A stretch of 18,834 bases of DNA, from NCBI GenBank assembly GCA_016288175.1, contig JAEEYN010000019.1, positions 1 to 18,834 on the forward strand. Direction: 5' to 3'. A model generated the notes under the pieces. It ran no database searches. It was not told the DNA's origin and was given only the letters and a program-made list of their open reading frames with translations. Below, one piece after another: positions 1 to 7,110 of this stretch (the stretch's first letter is position 1; each line of letters opens with the position of its first letter). The translations under genes were made by a program, and so were the position numbers. Source of the stretch: Bacillota bacterium. GTDB lineage: Bacteria; Bacillota; Clostridia; Christensenellales; CAG-138.

Positions 1-493
1 CGATCGCGTTGTTGGCTTTAGCCATATTGACGACCGTTTCCTTGTTGTTTTCGTTTTCCGCAATCGCACAGCGAAAACTTGAAATGTTCTGGATATAGAT
101 ATCGGCCACGAAATAATGAACAGGGTATTTTCCAACATGCATTTCCCGTTCGCTGATCTCGATGCAGACATCCGCACTTCGATAGCCGTTCTCATCCGAG
201 ATCACTTCCCCATCTGTGAATTTCTCGGCGTATTTCATTCCGAGCAGTCCCGTCGGGCGGGGCGTCGGTGTTGGTTCGGGGGTTATATCCGGCGTCGCTC
301 CCGGTTCCGGGGTTGCGGTCGGTACCGATGTCGGATGCGGAGTCTGCGGCGCGGTGGTCGGGATCTCGAAGACCCTGTGAACGCTCAATTGCTGCGGTCT
401 CGCGTGGTGAAACCACGCAAAAGTCAGTATCAGAGCGGCAAATACCGCTAGATCAATGAATACAGTCAGAATGATTTTAAGTGTATTGCGCAT
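1..493 (-). CDS. Phosphodiester glycosidase family exported protein, 3' end cut by window edge
   Basis: The reading frame is open from an ATG at 491-493 to base 1, giving 164 codons with no stop. Residues 5-27 form a hydrophobic signal anchor. Residues 44-81 are a Thr/Pro-rich linker. From about residue 83 the sequence matches the N-terminal half of the phosphodiester glycosidase (NAGPA, DUF2233) family: a YRSADVCIEI strand, then YFVADIYIQN, then an AKANNAI segment that in this family directly precedes the catalytic core. The catalytic part lies outside the window. The family removes sugars linked by phosphodiester bonds and often sits in surface-polysaccharide loci. The start lies 3 bases after the stop of the upstream glycosyltransferase gene, with GGAG in that gene's last codons as ribosome binding site, so the two are translationally coupled. 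The family call is by eye and fairly secure; the substrate is unknown. Confidence 0.8.
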   Translation of the reverse strand, partial: MRNTLKIILTVFIDLAVFAALILTFAWFHHARPQQLSVHRVFEIPTTAPQTPHPTSVPTATPEPGATPDITPEPTPTPRPTGLLGMKYAEKFTDGEVISDENGYRSADVCIEISEREMHVGKYPVHYFVADIYIQNISSFRCAIAENENNKETVVNMAKANNAI

Positions 494-496
494 TTC

Positions 497-1576
497 TTAC
501 ACTCCGGCATTGTTCTTTTTCTTTTCGTTGAAAACGAATTTCCGCTGAATGATAAAACTCAGTGGATAGATTATAAACTGCGCAAGGATCTGAGCAGCGG
601 CAAGCGGAATGTGCGCAGCAGTCATCAATTGCAGCAGCGCGTAATTGATGATGAGCAATGCGGCCACCGTAAGATAGTATCGGAATATGCTTGCCTTTCC
701 GCCGCTCTTGAATACAACGCGATGGTTCAGCATGTAATTGACAATCGAGCTTACGACCCTCGCAATAATGATCGCCGGGAGCTTCGGCTCGAGAACGAGC
801 CCGAATACACGCAGACCTGCTCCGCCTGTGCCTGCCGAAAAGGCCTCTGTCAAAACGAGCAAAAGAACATAGTCGATCAGCCAGCACAAAATGCTCGAGC
901 CGATAAAACCGAGGATCGTTTTATAGATCCTGAAAGAATCTCTGAAAGGATGGAAATGGGAAGATCGGTTTTCGTCGATATAAACGGTTTCGATCTCCAC
1001 TTCTTTGATTTTAATCCGGTGCTTTGTGCAATAAAGCAGTTGGTTTATCTCAAATTCATAGCGGTCGCCGTTGATTTTGAGCATTTCGTCGATCCGTTTG
1101 ACTGCAAATGCGCGCAAGCCTGTTTGTGTGTCATGAACCCGAACACCCGTTGTCAGAGCAAAGACAAAACGGGTTATGCCGTTGCCGAGTCTGCTGCGCA
1201 AAGGGATCCTTCCGCTGAATCTTCTCCCGCCTATGACGAGTGAAGACGGATCCTGCCGGAATTCATCGCAGACTCTCAATATATCCTCCGGAAGATGCTG
1301 TCCGTCCGCGTCGACGGTAACGATACCATCGTCCGGCGCATAAAGACCGCTGTCCTTGATGTATTCAAAGGCGGTCTTCATTGCCCTGCCCTTTCCTTTG
1401 TTGACGTCATGATGGAGGACAACTGCATATTCAGTCAATTGTTCGAAGAGCGAACGGCACTCTTCCGAGCTCCCGTCATCCACGATGACGATCGGATAGT
1501 CGGTCTTATCCTTGAGTTCCAGAACAAGTTTCAACAGTTTTTCATCCGGCTGATAGGCCGGTATAACAACTATCAT
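497..1576 (-). CDS. Glycosyltransferase family 2 fused to GtrA-like membrane domain
   Basis: A 359-residue protein. Residues 1-210 are a GT-A glycosyltransferase of the DPM1/DPG-synthase type: VIPAYQP at 4-10, the VDDGS nucleotide-binding motif at 32-36 and the metal-binding DADGQH at 89-94. About residues 220-350 form a GtrA domain with four predicted membrane helices, a domain tied to moving or handling lipid-linked sugars. Such fusions are usually proposed to make and present polyprenyl-phosphate sugars for cell-surface glycosylation. I chose the ATG at 1574-1576 because the protein then begins MIVVIPAYQP, as family members do, with CAGGG just upstream; an in-frame GTG at 1588 is the alternative. 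It heads an operon with the phosphodiester glycosidase gene, and a strong promoter lies 40 bases upstream. Confidence 0.88.
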   Translation of the reverse strand: MIVVIPAYQPDEKLLKLVLELKDKTDYPIVIVDDGSSEECRSLFEQLTEYAVVLHHDVNKGKGRAMKTAFEYIKDSGLYAPDDGIVTVDADGQHLPEDILRVCDEFRQDPSSLVIGGRRFSGRIPLRSRLGNGITRFVFALTTGVRVHDTQTGLRAFAVKRIDEMLKINGDRYEFEINQLLYCTKHRIKIKEVEIETVYIDENRSSHFHPFRDSFRIYKTILGFIGSSILCWLIDYVLLLVLTEAFSAGTGGAGLRVFGLVLEPKLPAIIIARVVSSIVNYMLNHRVVFKSGGKASIFRYYLTVAALLIINYALLQLMTAAHIPLAAAQILAQFIIYPLSFIIQRKFVFNEKKKNNAGV

Positions 1577-1615
1577 AATTCCCTGCACTTTCTCGGTTTC
1601 TGTCCAATCAGGGAC

Positions 1616-1643
1616 ATTATACCACCGACAATAGAAAAGTCAA
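1616..1643 (-). promoter_or_regulatory. Sigma-A promoter for the glycosyltransferase operon
   Basis: On the minus strand the -35 is TTGACT (1638-1643), the spacer is 16 bases and the -10 is a perfect TATAAT (1616-1621). It points into the glycosyltransferase gene, with a predicted leader of about 35 bases. Confidence 0.75.
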
Positions 1644-1727
1644 TCTTTTGCAGATTAAATTTTGTAGGTTAAATCATGATTATAGTTTATGTCTTATGTT
1701 TCCCGTTTTAATATACTTCGCATACCC

Positions 1728-1753
1728 GAAGAGATCCGGCGGGGTATCTCTTC
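1728..1753. repeat. Inverted repeat in the gap after the 110-residue gene
   Basis: GAAGAGAT (1728-1735) and ATCTCTTC (1746-1753) form an 8-bp stem around a 10-base loop. An overlapping alternative pairs ATACCC with GGGTAT. There is no U-tract on either strand, so it is not a standard intrinsic terminator. It may end transcription of the minus-strand gene in another way or be an operator. The rest of 1644-1825 shows nothing I can name. Confidence 0.35.
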
Positions 1754-1825
1754 CGTTACATTTTCACTGATACTCTGCCCCTGCATGCCTGTTCGGTATT
1801 CTCAGCTGTCCATCCTCTGCGCCGA

Positions 1826-2158
1826 TCATTCATGTTCCTTTGTGTTTTGTTTGAAGAAGAAATCCTTTTCACCCGAAACGTATTTATCAAAATCGACCCG
1901 GATAAGTCCCTCGTTTCCGATCTTTTTTGCGCCTGCCATAAACGCTGTTGTTCCGATATGACCGACAAAGTTTATCGTGTTATCGTGGTTTATCGCCATG
2001 ATCTCCGCACATTCCCGCTCGGTCGGTTTTGCACCGTCGCCGAAAGTGAAGCCTTCGTCCTCCGCCATGTGTTGGAAGCGGATCGCGCCTTTCTGCGTCG
2101 CAAAGTATAGGTACACCCTGCCCTTCATTTCCGCCAGATTCCTGATCGTTCTTTCCAT
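1826..2158 (-). CDS. 110-residue protein of unknown function under riboswitch control
   Basis: I do not recognise this family with certainty. The start is well supported: AAAGGAGG sits eight bases before the ATG at 2156-2158. The protein is soluble, with no signal peptide, membrane helix or cysteine. It shows an N-terminal strand VYLYFAT, a helix containing MAEDEGFTFGDG, a middle segment NHDNTINFVGHIG and a near-C-terminal LIRVDFDKYVSG. The FGDG and INFVGHIG segments look like conserved cores of a small single-domain fold. The gene stands alone: its own promoter, SAM-type riboswitch and terminator lie upstream, and the next gene downstream has a separate promoter. Control by S-adenosylmethionine suggests a role connected to sulfur or methyl metabolism, or to sensing that state. 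That is inference from the regulation, not from the protein. Confidence 0.82.
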   Translation of the reverse strand: MERTIRNLAEMKGRVYLYFATQKGAIRFQHMAEDEGFTFGDGAKPTERECAEIMAINHDNTINFVGHIGTTAFMAGAKKIGNEGLIRVDFDKYVSGEKDFFFKQNTKEHE

Positions 2159-2191
2159 TTTGTTTTCCTCCTTTGAGTAAATATTTGCATT

Positions 2192-2217
2192 AAAAAATCC
2201 CGTCGCTTCCGACGGGA
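2192..2217 (-). terminator. Riboswitch intrinsic terminator
   Basis: On the minus strand TCCCGTCG pairs with CGACGGGA (8 bp, tetraloop GAAG, 2198-2217), followed by TTTTTT at 2192-2197. It lies between the aptamer and the ribosome binding site of the 110-residue gene. Its 5' arm can instead pair with the aptamer P1 3' strand (see the riboswitch entry), as expected of an expression platform. Confidence 0.9.
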
Positions 2218-2231
2218 CAGATTGCCGTATA

Positions 2232-2320
2232 TCCTATCGGTCAAGCATTAGCACCTTACCTTTCTTTCGGGCAGGTTGCTGTGCGGTCGTCAAGCTTGTC
2301 TCTCGCGCACTCTTGATAGC
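2232..2320 (-). promoter_or_regulatory. SAM-clan (S-box-like) riboswitch aptamer, short or missing P4
   Basis: Read on the minus strand, the order of conserved SAM-I elements is present: CUAUCAAGAG opening P1, then UGCG...CGCA forming P2 around GAGAGAC and GACGA (kink-turn-like), then CAGCAACC, then a P3 closed by ACCU/AGGU, then GGUGCUAAU, and GAUAG closing P1 (CUAUC 2315-2319 with GAUAG 2234-2238). CAAGC in the P2 loop can pair with GCUUG after P3, which matches the clan pseudoknot. Only about eight bases separate CUAAU from the P1 closing strand, so P4 is very short or absent; this resembles SAM-I/IV or reduced SAM-I forms. CCGAUAGGA (2232-2240) can pair with UCCCGUCGG (2209-2217, terminator 5' arm) with one mismatch and one GU pair. 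This predicts an OFF switch: ligand stabilises P1 and allows termination. Confidence 0.8.
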
Positions 2321-2326
2321 GTTATC

Positions 2327-2355
2327 ACCATATCATGAAACTGCCTCCCTGTCAA
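2327..2355 (-). promoter_or_regulatory. Promoter of the riboswitch transcript
   Basis: On the minus strand a perfect -35 TTGACA (2350-2355), a 17-base spacer and TATGGT (2327-2332). Transcription would start about seven bases before the aptamer P1, which supports both calls. Confidence 0.75.
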
Positions 2356-2490
2356 TATGCGAACCGGCAGTCTGCGCCGTGCTGTTCAGTTTTTAGTCCA
2401 GCAATGCCCCGAAACCGCTCACATTTCGAAAATATATCGTATTTTGGCCCGATACGGACAAAATTTCCCCCTGTTTTTATAAAATGCATC

Positions 2491-2519
2491 TTGTTAAACA
2501 ATCAGAAAAATGGTAAAAT
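2491..2519 (+). promoter_or_regulatory. Probable sigma-A promoter for the peptidase-efp operon
   Basis: TTGTTA (2491-2496), a 17-base spacer and TAAAAT (2514-2519), about 100 bases before the peptidase start. A second TATAAT at 2523-2528 has no good -35. Between this promoter and the divergent riboswitch promoter (2356-2490) I see only a small CGTAT/ATACG inverted repeat. Confidence 0.55.
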
Positions 2520-2627
2520 GATTATAATCGTGCTTTTGTGCGGACTTGTGCCTTATGCCTTTCCGCAGCGGAAGATAAAATTTGGCGCGGCCGACTTCCG
2601 TTATCCGCGCCGGAAGGGATAACCGTA

Positions 2628-3695
2628 ATGAAAACAAGGTGTGACAAGCTTCTCAAAAAGCTTGCCGAAAAGAATATCGACGCAGCAGTCATTACCTCGG
2701 CGGTAAACCGCAGGTATTATTCCGGATTCACCGGCTCCAACGGCGTTGTGATCCTCTCTGCAGCGGGCCGCGTGCTCCTCACCGACTTCCGCTACACCAT
2801 CCAGGCCGGTATCCAGTGCGCTGGCATCTGCGAAGTTCGCCAGGTCGATCGCGGCATCACCGCGCAGCATGTTGAAGTTGTTCTGAACGAGTTTGGCGCG
2901 AAGCGCGTTGCCTTCGAGGATGCGGCGATGACCATGGCCGAATACAGCGGCTACGGTAAGCTGCCCTTCGAGTTCGTTCCCTCTTCCGACGTCATCTGCG
3001 GCTGCAGGGTCGTCAAGGATGCGAACGAGATCGCTCTGATGCAGAAGGCGCAGAACTGCGCGGATGCGGGCTTTGCTGATCTTATCAAGAAGATCAAGCC
3101 CGGCATGACCGAAATCGAGCTTCGCAACGAGCTGGACTATCTGCTCCGCAAGCACGGCGCGGACGAGAACTCCTTCGATACGATCGTAGGTTCCGGCCCG
3201 AACGGTGCGCTCTGCCACGCCTACCCCGGCCAGCGCAAGCTCGAAAACGGCGACCTCGTCGTAATCGACTTCGGTGCGCGCGTCGGCGGCTACTGCTCCG
3301 ACATGACCCGTACCATCGCGATCGGCGAGCCATGCGACGAGCTCAAAAAGATCTACGGCATCGTTCTCGAAGCCCAGCTCAAGGCCCTCGGCATCCTTCG
3401 CCCGAACATGGTCGCTTCCGAGCTGGATCGCTGCGCGAGGGATTATATCACGGAAAAGGGCTACGGCGAATGCTTCGGCCACGGCCTCGGCCACGGCTTC
3501 GGTCTCGAGATCCACGAGAATCCCTACGCCAACTCCCGCTCAAACGAGCTGCTGGTTCCCGGCTCCACGATCACCGTTGAGCCCGGTATCTATATCGAAG
3601 GCCTTGGCGGCGTCCGCATCGAGGATTGCTGCGTGCTGACGGAGGACGGCTTCATCAACCTCTGCCGCACCCCCAAGGAACTCATCGTAATCTAA
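2628..3695 (+). CDS. M24B metallopeptidase (Xaa-Pro aminopeptidase/dipeptidase type)
   Basis: A 355-residue cytosolic peptidase. Residues 1-125 are the creatinase N-terminal domain (NRRYYSGFTGSNG near 28-39), and 135-355 the pita-bread catalytic domain. All five metal ligands of the family are visible: D214, D225, H289, E318 and E332, plus the catalytic-type His197 in the LCHAYP motif. It should cleave an N-terminal residue before proline using two metal ions, for peptide turnover. I chose the ATG at 2628 because GGAAGGG precedes it and family members begin near here. An upstream in-frame ATG at 2538 would add 30 residues unlike the family. The next gene, efp, starts 39 bases after the stop; peptidase-efp is a common Firmicutes pair. 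Whether it acts on dipeptides or longer peptides cannot be told from sequence. Confidence 0.93.
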   Translation: MKTRCDKLLKKLAEKNIDAAVITSAVNRRYYSGFTGSNGVVILSAAGRVLLTDFRYTIQAGIQCAGICEVRQVDRGITAQHVEVVLNEFGAKRVAFEDAAMTMAEYSGYGKLPFEFVPSSDVICGCRVVKDANEIALMQKAQNCADAGFADLIKKIKPGMTEIELRNELDYLLRKHGADENSFDTIVGSGPNGALCHAYPGQRKLENGDLVVIDFGARVGGYCSDMTRTIAIGEPCDELKKIYGIVLEAQLKALGILRPNMVASELDRCARDYITEKGYGECFGHGLGHGFGLEIHENPYANSRSNELLVPGSTITVEPGIYIEGLGGVRIEDCCVLTEDGFINLCRTPKELIVI

Positions 3696-3734
3696 CACCC
3701 ACCAACAGAAAATTTATACCACGGAGGTATCACA

Positions 3735-4292
3735 ATGATTTTAGCAGGCGATTTCAGAAAGGGCATCACCGTCGAGATCGACGGACAGGTTTGGAGCATT
3801 GCCGATTTCCAGCACGTTAAACCCGGCAAAGGCGCGGCTTTCGTACGCACGAGGCTGAAGAACGTCATGACCGGCGCTGTGCTTGAGAGGACCTTCTCAC
3901 CCACCGACAAATACCCCACCGCCCATATCGAGACCCGTGAGATGCAGTATCTCTACAACGACGGCGATCTGTATTACTTCATGGATAACGAGACCTATGA
4001 GCAGCTGGCGCTCAACCACGACCAGGTCGAGGACGCTATCGACTTCATCGTCGAGAATTCCAACGTCACCATCCGCTTCTTCAAAGGCAACGCTTTCTCC
4101 GTTGCGGCACCCAACTTCGTTGAGCTGACCGTTACCGAGACCGAGCCCGGCTTCGCAGGCGACACCGCGACCGGCGCATCGAAGCCCGCCACCGTTGAGA
4201 CCGGCTACACCCTCAACGTTCCTCTCTTCGTCAACGAGGGCGACCGCATCCGCATCGATACCCGCACCGGCGAGTACATGTCCCGCATGTGA
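3735..4292 (+). CDS. efp: Translation elongation factor P
   Basis: A 185-residue EF-P with the usual length and three beta-barrel domains: the KOW-like N-terminal domain, a central OB domain from about residue 65, and a C-terminal OB domain from about residue 128 ending in GDRIRIDTRTGEYMSR. EF-P enters the ribosomal E site and relieves stalling at runs of proline. The tip loop reads KPGKGAAFVR with Lys32, which aligns with the residue that Bacillus subtilis modifies with 5-aminopentanol. No modification enzyme is visible in the window. The ribosome binding site is GGAGG, eight bases before the ATG. The Pro-rich linkers in several proteins encoded nearby are the sort of sequence that needs this factor, though that link is only a remark. 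Confidence 0.97.
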   Translation: MILAGDFRKGITVEIDGQVWSIADFQHVKPGKGAAFVRTRLKNVMTGAVLERTFSPTDKYPTAHIETREMQYLYNDGDLYYFMDNETYEQLALNHDQVEDAIDFIVENSNVTIRFFKGNAFSVAAPNFVELTVTETEPGFAGDTATGASKPATVETGYTLNVPLFVNEGDRIRIDTRTGEYMSRM

Positions 4293-4310
4293 TTTTAAGG
4301 AGTGCGTAAA

Positions 4311-4751
4311 ATGATCAAGGAAAAAGCTGCTTATCTCCGCGGTCTTGCGGAAGGAATGAACATCTCCGCCGATAACGGCAACACCGAGAAGCTGCTCCTC
4401 GCGATCATCGACTGCCTCGATGAGATGGCGGCCACCGTTGACGAGAACGCCGAAGCGATCGACGCGATCGACGACGATCTCAACGACATCTACGAAGCGA
4501 TGGACGTTTATGACGAGATCCTGTTCGACGATGACGACGAAGAAGAGGATGAAGAAGACGACGAGTGCGGATGTGACTGCGACGAGTGCGAGCAGGACTG
4601 TGACGACTGCGACTGCGACTGTGAAGAGTGCAATCCGAACGTTGTCTGCGCGAATTGCGGCGAGGAGATCCCGCTCGACGAGCTGCTGAACTGCCCCCGC
4701 TGCCACAAGCCCGTCTTCGGCGAGGATGAGGAGATCGAGATCAAGGACTGA
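4311..4751 (+). CDS. CD1247-like protein with acidic Cys-rich segment and zinc ribbon
   Basis: A 146-residue protein. Residues 1-70 match the CD1247 N-terminal domain common in Clostridia: KEKAAYLRGLAEG, then a helical segment LLLAIIDCLDEMA and an acidic helix. Residues 73-107 are almost only Asp, Glu and Cys, with nine cysteines between 86 and 107. Residues 113-131 form a zinc ribbon (C113, C116, C128, C131). The start is the ATG at 4311, with AAGGAG eight bases upstream; an in-frame GTG at 4302 would put the start inside that site. It follows efp by 18 bases, as is typical of this family. The function is not established. The Cys/Asp run could bind metal, but nothing in the window tests that. 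Confidence 0.85.
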   Translation: MIKEKAAYLRGLAEGMNISADNGNTEKLLLAIIDCLDEMAATVDENAEAIDAIDDDLNDIYEAMDVYDEILFDDDDEEEDEEDDECGCDCDECEQDCDDCDCDCEECNPNVVCANCGEEIPLDELLNCPRCHKPVFGEDEEIEIKD

Positions 4752-4780
4752 TCCGACCCAATCAACAAATTGTTCGATCG

Positions 4781-4814
4781 CAGCAGGGTTCACGAAAGCG
4801 GATCCTGCTGTTTT
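4781..4814 (+). terminator. Terminator-like hairpin between the CD1247-like gene and trmK
   Basis: CAGCAGG (4781-4787) pairs with CCTGCTG (4804-4810) around a 16-base loop, followed by TTTT (4811-4814) and then C. It lies after the CD1247-like gene and only eight bases before the proposed trmK start. The large loop and short T-run make it weak; it may only reduce read-through. Confidence 0.45.
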
Positions 4815-4822
4815 CAAAAACT

Positions 4823-5581
4823 TTGGAAAGATCGTTTTTTCAAAAGAGAGCCGGCATTGCGCCGCTGCGTCCACGTTTGGAGGCTGCGCTTGATCTCCTC
4901 GAGGAGCAGGATGTGCTTGCGGATATCGGCTGCGACCACGGTTTTTTCTTCGCTGCCGCGCTTAAACGCGGGTTGTGCAGGAGCGTCATCGCTTCCGACA
5001 TCAGCGCCCCTTCCCTCGAAAAGGCAAGGCGGCTTGCGGAAAAGGAAGAGCTTACCGGGCGGATCGAATTCCGCTGCTGCGACGGGTTCGTCGGCTTTAC
5101 CCCCGGCGAAGCGACCGGCGCCGCGCTGCTCGGGATGGGCGGCGAGCTGATCGTCTCCATTCTGAAGCGCGGAAAGGATGCAGCTCAAAGCTTCGGTCGC
5201 ATCGTGATGCAGCCCATGCGCGGCGAAGCGGAGCTTCGGCAGTATCTTTACGAAAACGGATATGCCGTCCGCGATGAAGCCGTCGTTTTCGACGCCGGTA
5301 GGTACTATCAACTGATCGCGGCGAACTACGCGCCGGACGAAGCGGCCGCGCTGCCGCCGGATTGGCCGGAGGGTTACTATCAGTTCGGGCCTGTCGCGCT
5401 CGAAAAGCGGGAGCCCGAGCTTCTGCCTATGCTGAATCGCTACAAGGCTGTTATGGACCGCAAGCTTGCGGCAGCCGCAATGAACGGAAGCATTCCGCCC
5501 GCGCTCACGCGCGAAGCCGAATGCACCAAAAGGATCATCGGGCTCTGTACAGCCCGAACGGAGGATTCTCAATGGAACTGA
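4823..5581 (+). CDS. trmK: tRNA (adenine-22-N1)-methyltransferase TrmK
   Basis: A 252-residue class I methyltransferase that uses S-adenosylmethionine to methylate N1 of A22 in tRNA. The family signature is clear: motif I DIGCDHG at 34-40, SDIS at 57-60, LLGMGGELI near 101-109 and VMQPMRGEAELRQYL near 127-141; the C-terminal half is helical as expected. The start is uncertain. The first usable codon is TTG at 4823, without a visible ribosome binding site and just after a terminator-like hairpin; no ATG lies near the expected N-terminus. An ATT at 4856 preceded by AAGAGAG would fit the family length better but is a rare start. The 3' end overlaps the nif3-like gene by ten bases, a trmK-nif3 coupling also seen in Bacillus (yqfN-yqfO). 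Confidence 0.88.
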   Translation: MERSFFQKRAGIAPLRPRLEAALDLLEEQDVLADIGCDHGFFFAAALKRGLCRSVIASDISAPSLEKARRLAEKEELTGRIEFRCCDGFVGFTPGEATGAALLGMGGELIVSILKRGKDAAQSFGRIVMQPMRGEAELRQYLYENGYAVRDEAVVFDAGRYYQLIAANYAPDEAAALPPDWPEGYYQFGPVALEKREPELLPMLNRYKAVMDRKLAAAAMNGSIPPALTREAECTKRIIGLCTARTEDSQWN

Positions 5582-6342
5582 ACGCATTTATCGCAGCGAT
5601 GAACCGGCTTGCTCCGAAGGAGACGGCGCTTTCCTTCGACAACTGCGGCCTTCTTATCGGGACGGAAAAAACGGAGATCAAAAAAGTCCTTGTCGCGCTC
5701 GACTGCACCCTCGCTGTTGCGCAGGAAGCTGCGGAGATCGGCGCGGACCTTGTGCTCACCCATCATCCCGTGCTTTTCGGCGGCGCAAAGCAGATCCTTC
5801 CCGATTCGCCGCAGACGGCCGCCGTGTATAAGCTGATCCGAAACGGCATCGGCCTTTTCGCTGCGCATACCAACCTCGACGCGGCGGAAGGCGGCGTCAA
5901 TACGGCGCTCTGCGCTCTGCTCGGGATCCGCGATGCGGTCGCCGTTCCGCCGGAAAACATCATGCGCGTGGGCGAGCTCGCGGAACCTATGATGCTTTAT
6001 GACTTCGCCCGTTTCGTTGAAAAGAAGCTTGATGCAACTGCGCTCGTTGCGGGCAGCGACCGCCCCGTTCGAAGGGTCGCCGTTTTGGGCGGCTCCGGCG
6101 GAGGGGACTGTGCCTTTGCCGCGGAATACGGCGCGGATTGTTACGTCACCGGCGAATGCAAGCATTCCCAGGCGATCGAAGCCGGAGTGATGGGCCTTGC
6201 CGTCATCGCAGCGGGTCATTTCGAGACCGAAAATCCCGTTCTTATCCCGTTAATTGAGTATTTACAAGCCAACACCGATGGTGTAGAATACATACTGTCC
6301 CGCAAAAATGCGCCGGTTTTCCGCGCGCCCGCGGACATTTGA
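5572..6342 (+). CDS. Nif3-like dinuclear metal centre protein
   Basis: A 256-residue member of the Nif3/YqfO (GTP cyclohydrolase I type 2 homologue) family, in the short form without the inserted PII-like domain. Metal ligands can be seen: H64-H65 in LTHHPVLFGG, D103 in AHTNLDAAEGG, and H216 with E220 in GHFETENP. The family forms hexameric rings with two metals per subunit; its cellular role is not settled. The ATG at 5572 lies inside the end of trmK, with GGAGG at 5560-5564 encoded by that gene, so translation is coupled. The next gene begins 31 bases downstream with no terminator between. Confidence 0.92.
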   Translation: MELNAFIAAMNRLAPKETALSFDNCGLLIGTEKTEIKKVLVALDCTLAVAQEAAEIGADLVLTHHPVLFGGAKQILPDSPQTAAVYKLIRNGIGLFAAHTNLDAAEGGVNTALCALLGIRDAVAVPPENIMRVGELAEPMMLYDFARFVEKKLDATALVAGSDRPVRRVAVLGGSGGGDCAFAAEYGADCYVTGECKHSQAIEAGVMGLAVIAAGHFETENPVLIPLIEYLQANTDGVEYILSRKNAPVFRAPADI

Positions 6343-6373
6343 CCTTAATTGATTTTATTCAGGAGGAATTGAC

Positions 6374-7087
6374 ATGAGCCAATTGGATTGCTTGTGGGAA
6401 TATCAGCAGACCGAGCTCGAGCTTGCGAAGCTGAAGAAGGATATGAAGTCCTCTGCCGCCTATCAGAAGCGCGGAAAGCTTTATAAGCTTCTTGTTGAGC
6501 AGCAGGAGATCATCAACGGTTACGAAACCGAGATCAAAGAACACACCGAGCAGATCGCTTCGATGGAATCCCAACTCAATTCGCTTCTGCATGATTACGA
6601 TCTTGAGAATTCCGAGCTCGAGATCATGCAGAACGATGATGAGAGCACCGCGGAAGAACTGACCGAAGCGCGCAAGTCCATCGAAAAGCTTGTCGGAAGG
6701 ATCAACGGCCTCAACAGGGAGCTTTCGAAGCTTATCGCATGGTGCGACGAGATCTCCGATTCCGTCACGAAGACCTATGCAAAGGCTTCCCGTGCAAAGC
6801 GCGATTATGACGCCGTCCGCACCGTTTGCGACGCCGAAAAGGACAGCTTCATGCCGAAGATCGACGCGCTTACGAAACAGCTTGAGCAGCAGGAGGCGAA
6901 GATCCCGCCGGAGCTTATGAATCGCTACAAGAGCCTCAAGAAGAACTATCTTACCCCTATCGCGAAGGTCATCAACGGTCAATGCGGGGGCTGCTACATG
7001 ATGCTCTCCTCCGTTCAGGAGAAAAAGGTCGCAGCGGGAAATCAGATCATCCAATGCGAGAACTGCGGAAGACTGCTGTTCATGTAA
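6374..7087 (+). CDS. Coiled-coil protein with C-terminal C4 zinc ribbon (CT398/zf-RING_7 type)
   Basis: A 237-residue protein. Residues 1-180 are a long coiled coil rich in Glu, Lys, Leu and Gln. Residues 204-231 form a C4 zinc ribbon (C204, C207, C228, C231) close to the C-terminus. This matches the CT398-like family found next to nif3 homologues in many bacteria. Structures of relatives show a hairpin coiled coil with a zinc knuckle; a nucleic-acid-related role has been proposed but is not proven. The ribosome binding site AGGAGG is seven bases before the ATG. It is the third gene of the trmK-nif3 group, and rnpB begins 23 bases after its stop. Confidence 0.88.
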   Translation: MSQLDCLWEYQQTELELAKLKKDMKSSAAYQKRGKLYKLLVEQQEIINGYETEIKEHTEQIASMESQLNSLLHDYDLENSELEIMQNDDESTAEELTEARKSIEKLVGRINGLNRELSKLIAWCDEISDSVTKTYAKASRAKRDYDAVRTVCDAEKDSFMPKIDALTKQLEQQEAKIPPELMNRYKSLKKNYLTPIAKVINGQCGGCYMMLSSVQEKKVAAGNQIIQCENCGRLLFM

Positions 7088-7110
7088 CGGATCTTGAAAA
7101 CCGAATAAGG

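Noticed and set aside
116..451. Plus-strand open frame of 111 codons
   Set aside because: It is antisense to the phosphodiester glycosidase gene, which has signal anchor, linker and family motifs. The plus-strand product is an Arg-rich low-complexity sequence with no ribosome binding site.
1689..1961. Plus-strand frame of 90 codons upstream of and across the 110-residue gene
   Set aside because: It overlaps the riboswitch-controlled gene, has no ribosome binding site, and its Cys/Ser/Pro-rich product resembles nothing.
2601..3515. Minus-strand open frame of 304 codons under the M24 peptidase
   Set aside because: The opposite strand carries all metal ligands of a known enzyme. The minus-strand product is Ala/Val/Asp-rich, as expected of the complement of GC-rich coding sequence.
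3897..4874. Minus-strand open frame of 325 codons across efp and the CD1247-like gene
   Set aside because: It spans two well-supported genes and an intergenic gap and consists of Val/Asp/Ala-rich shadow sequence.
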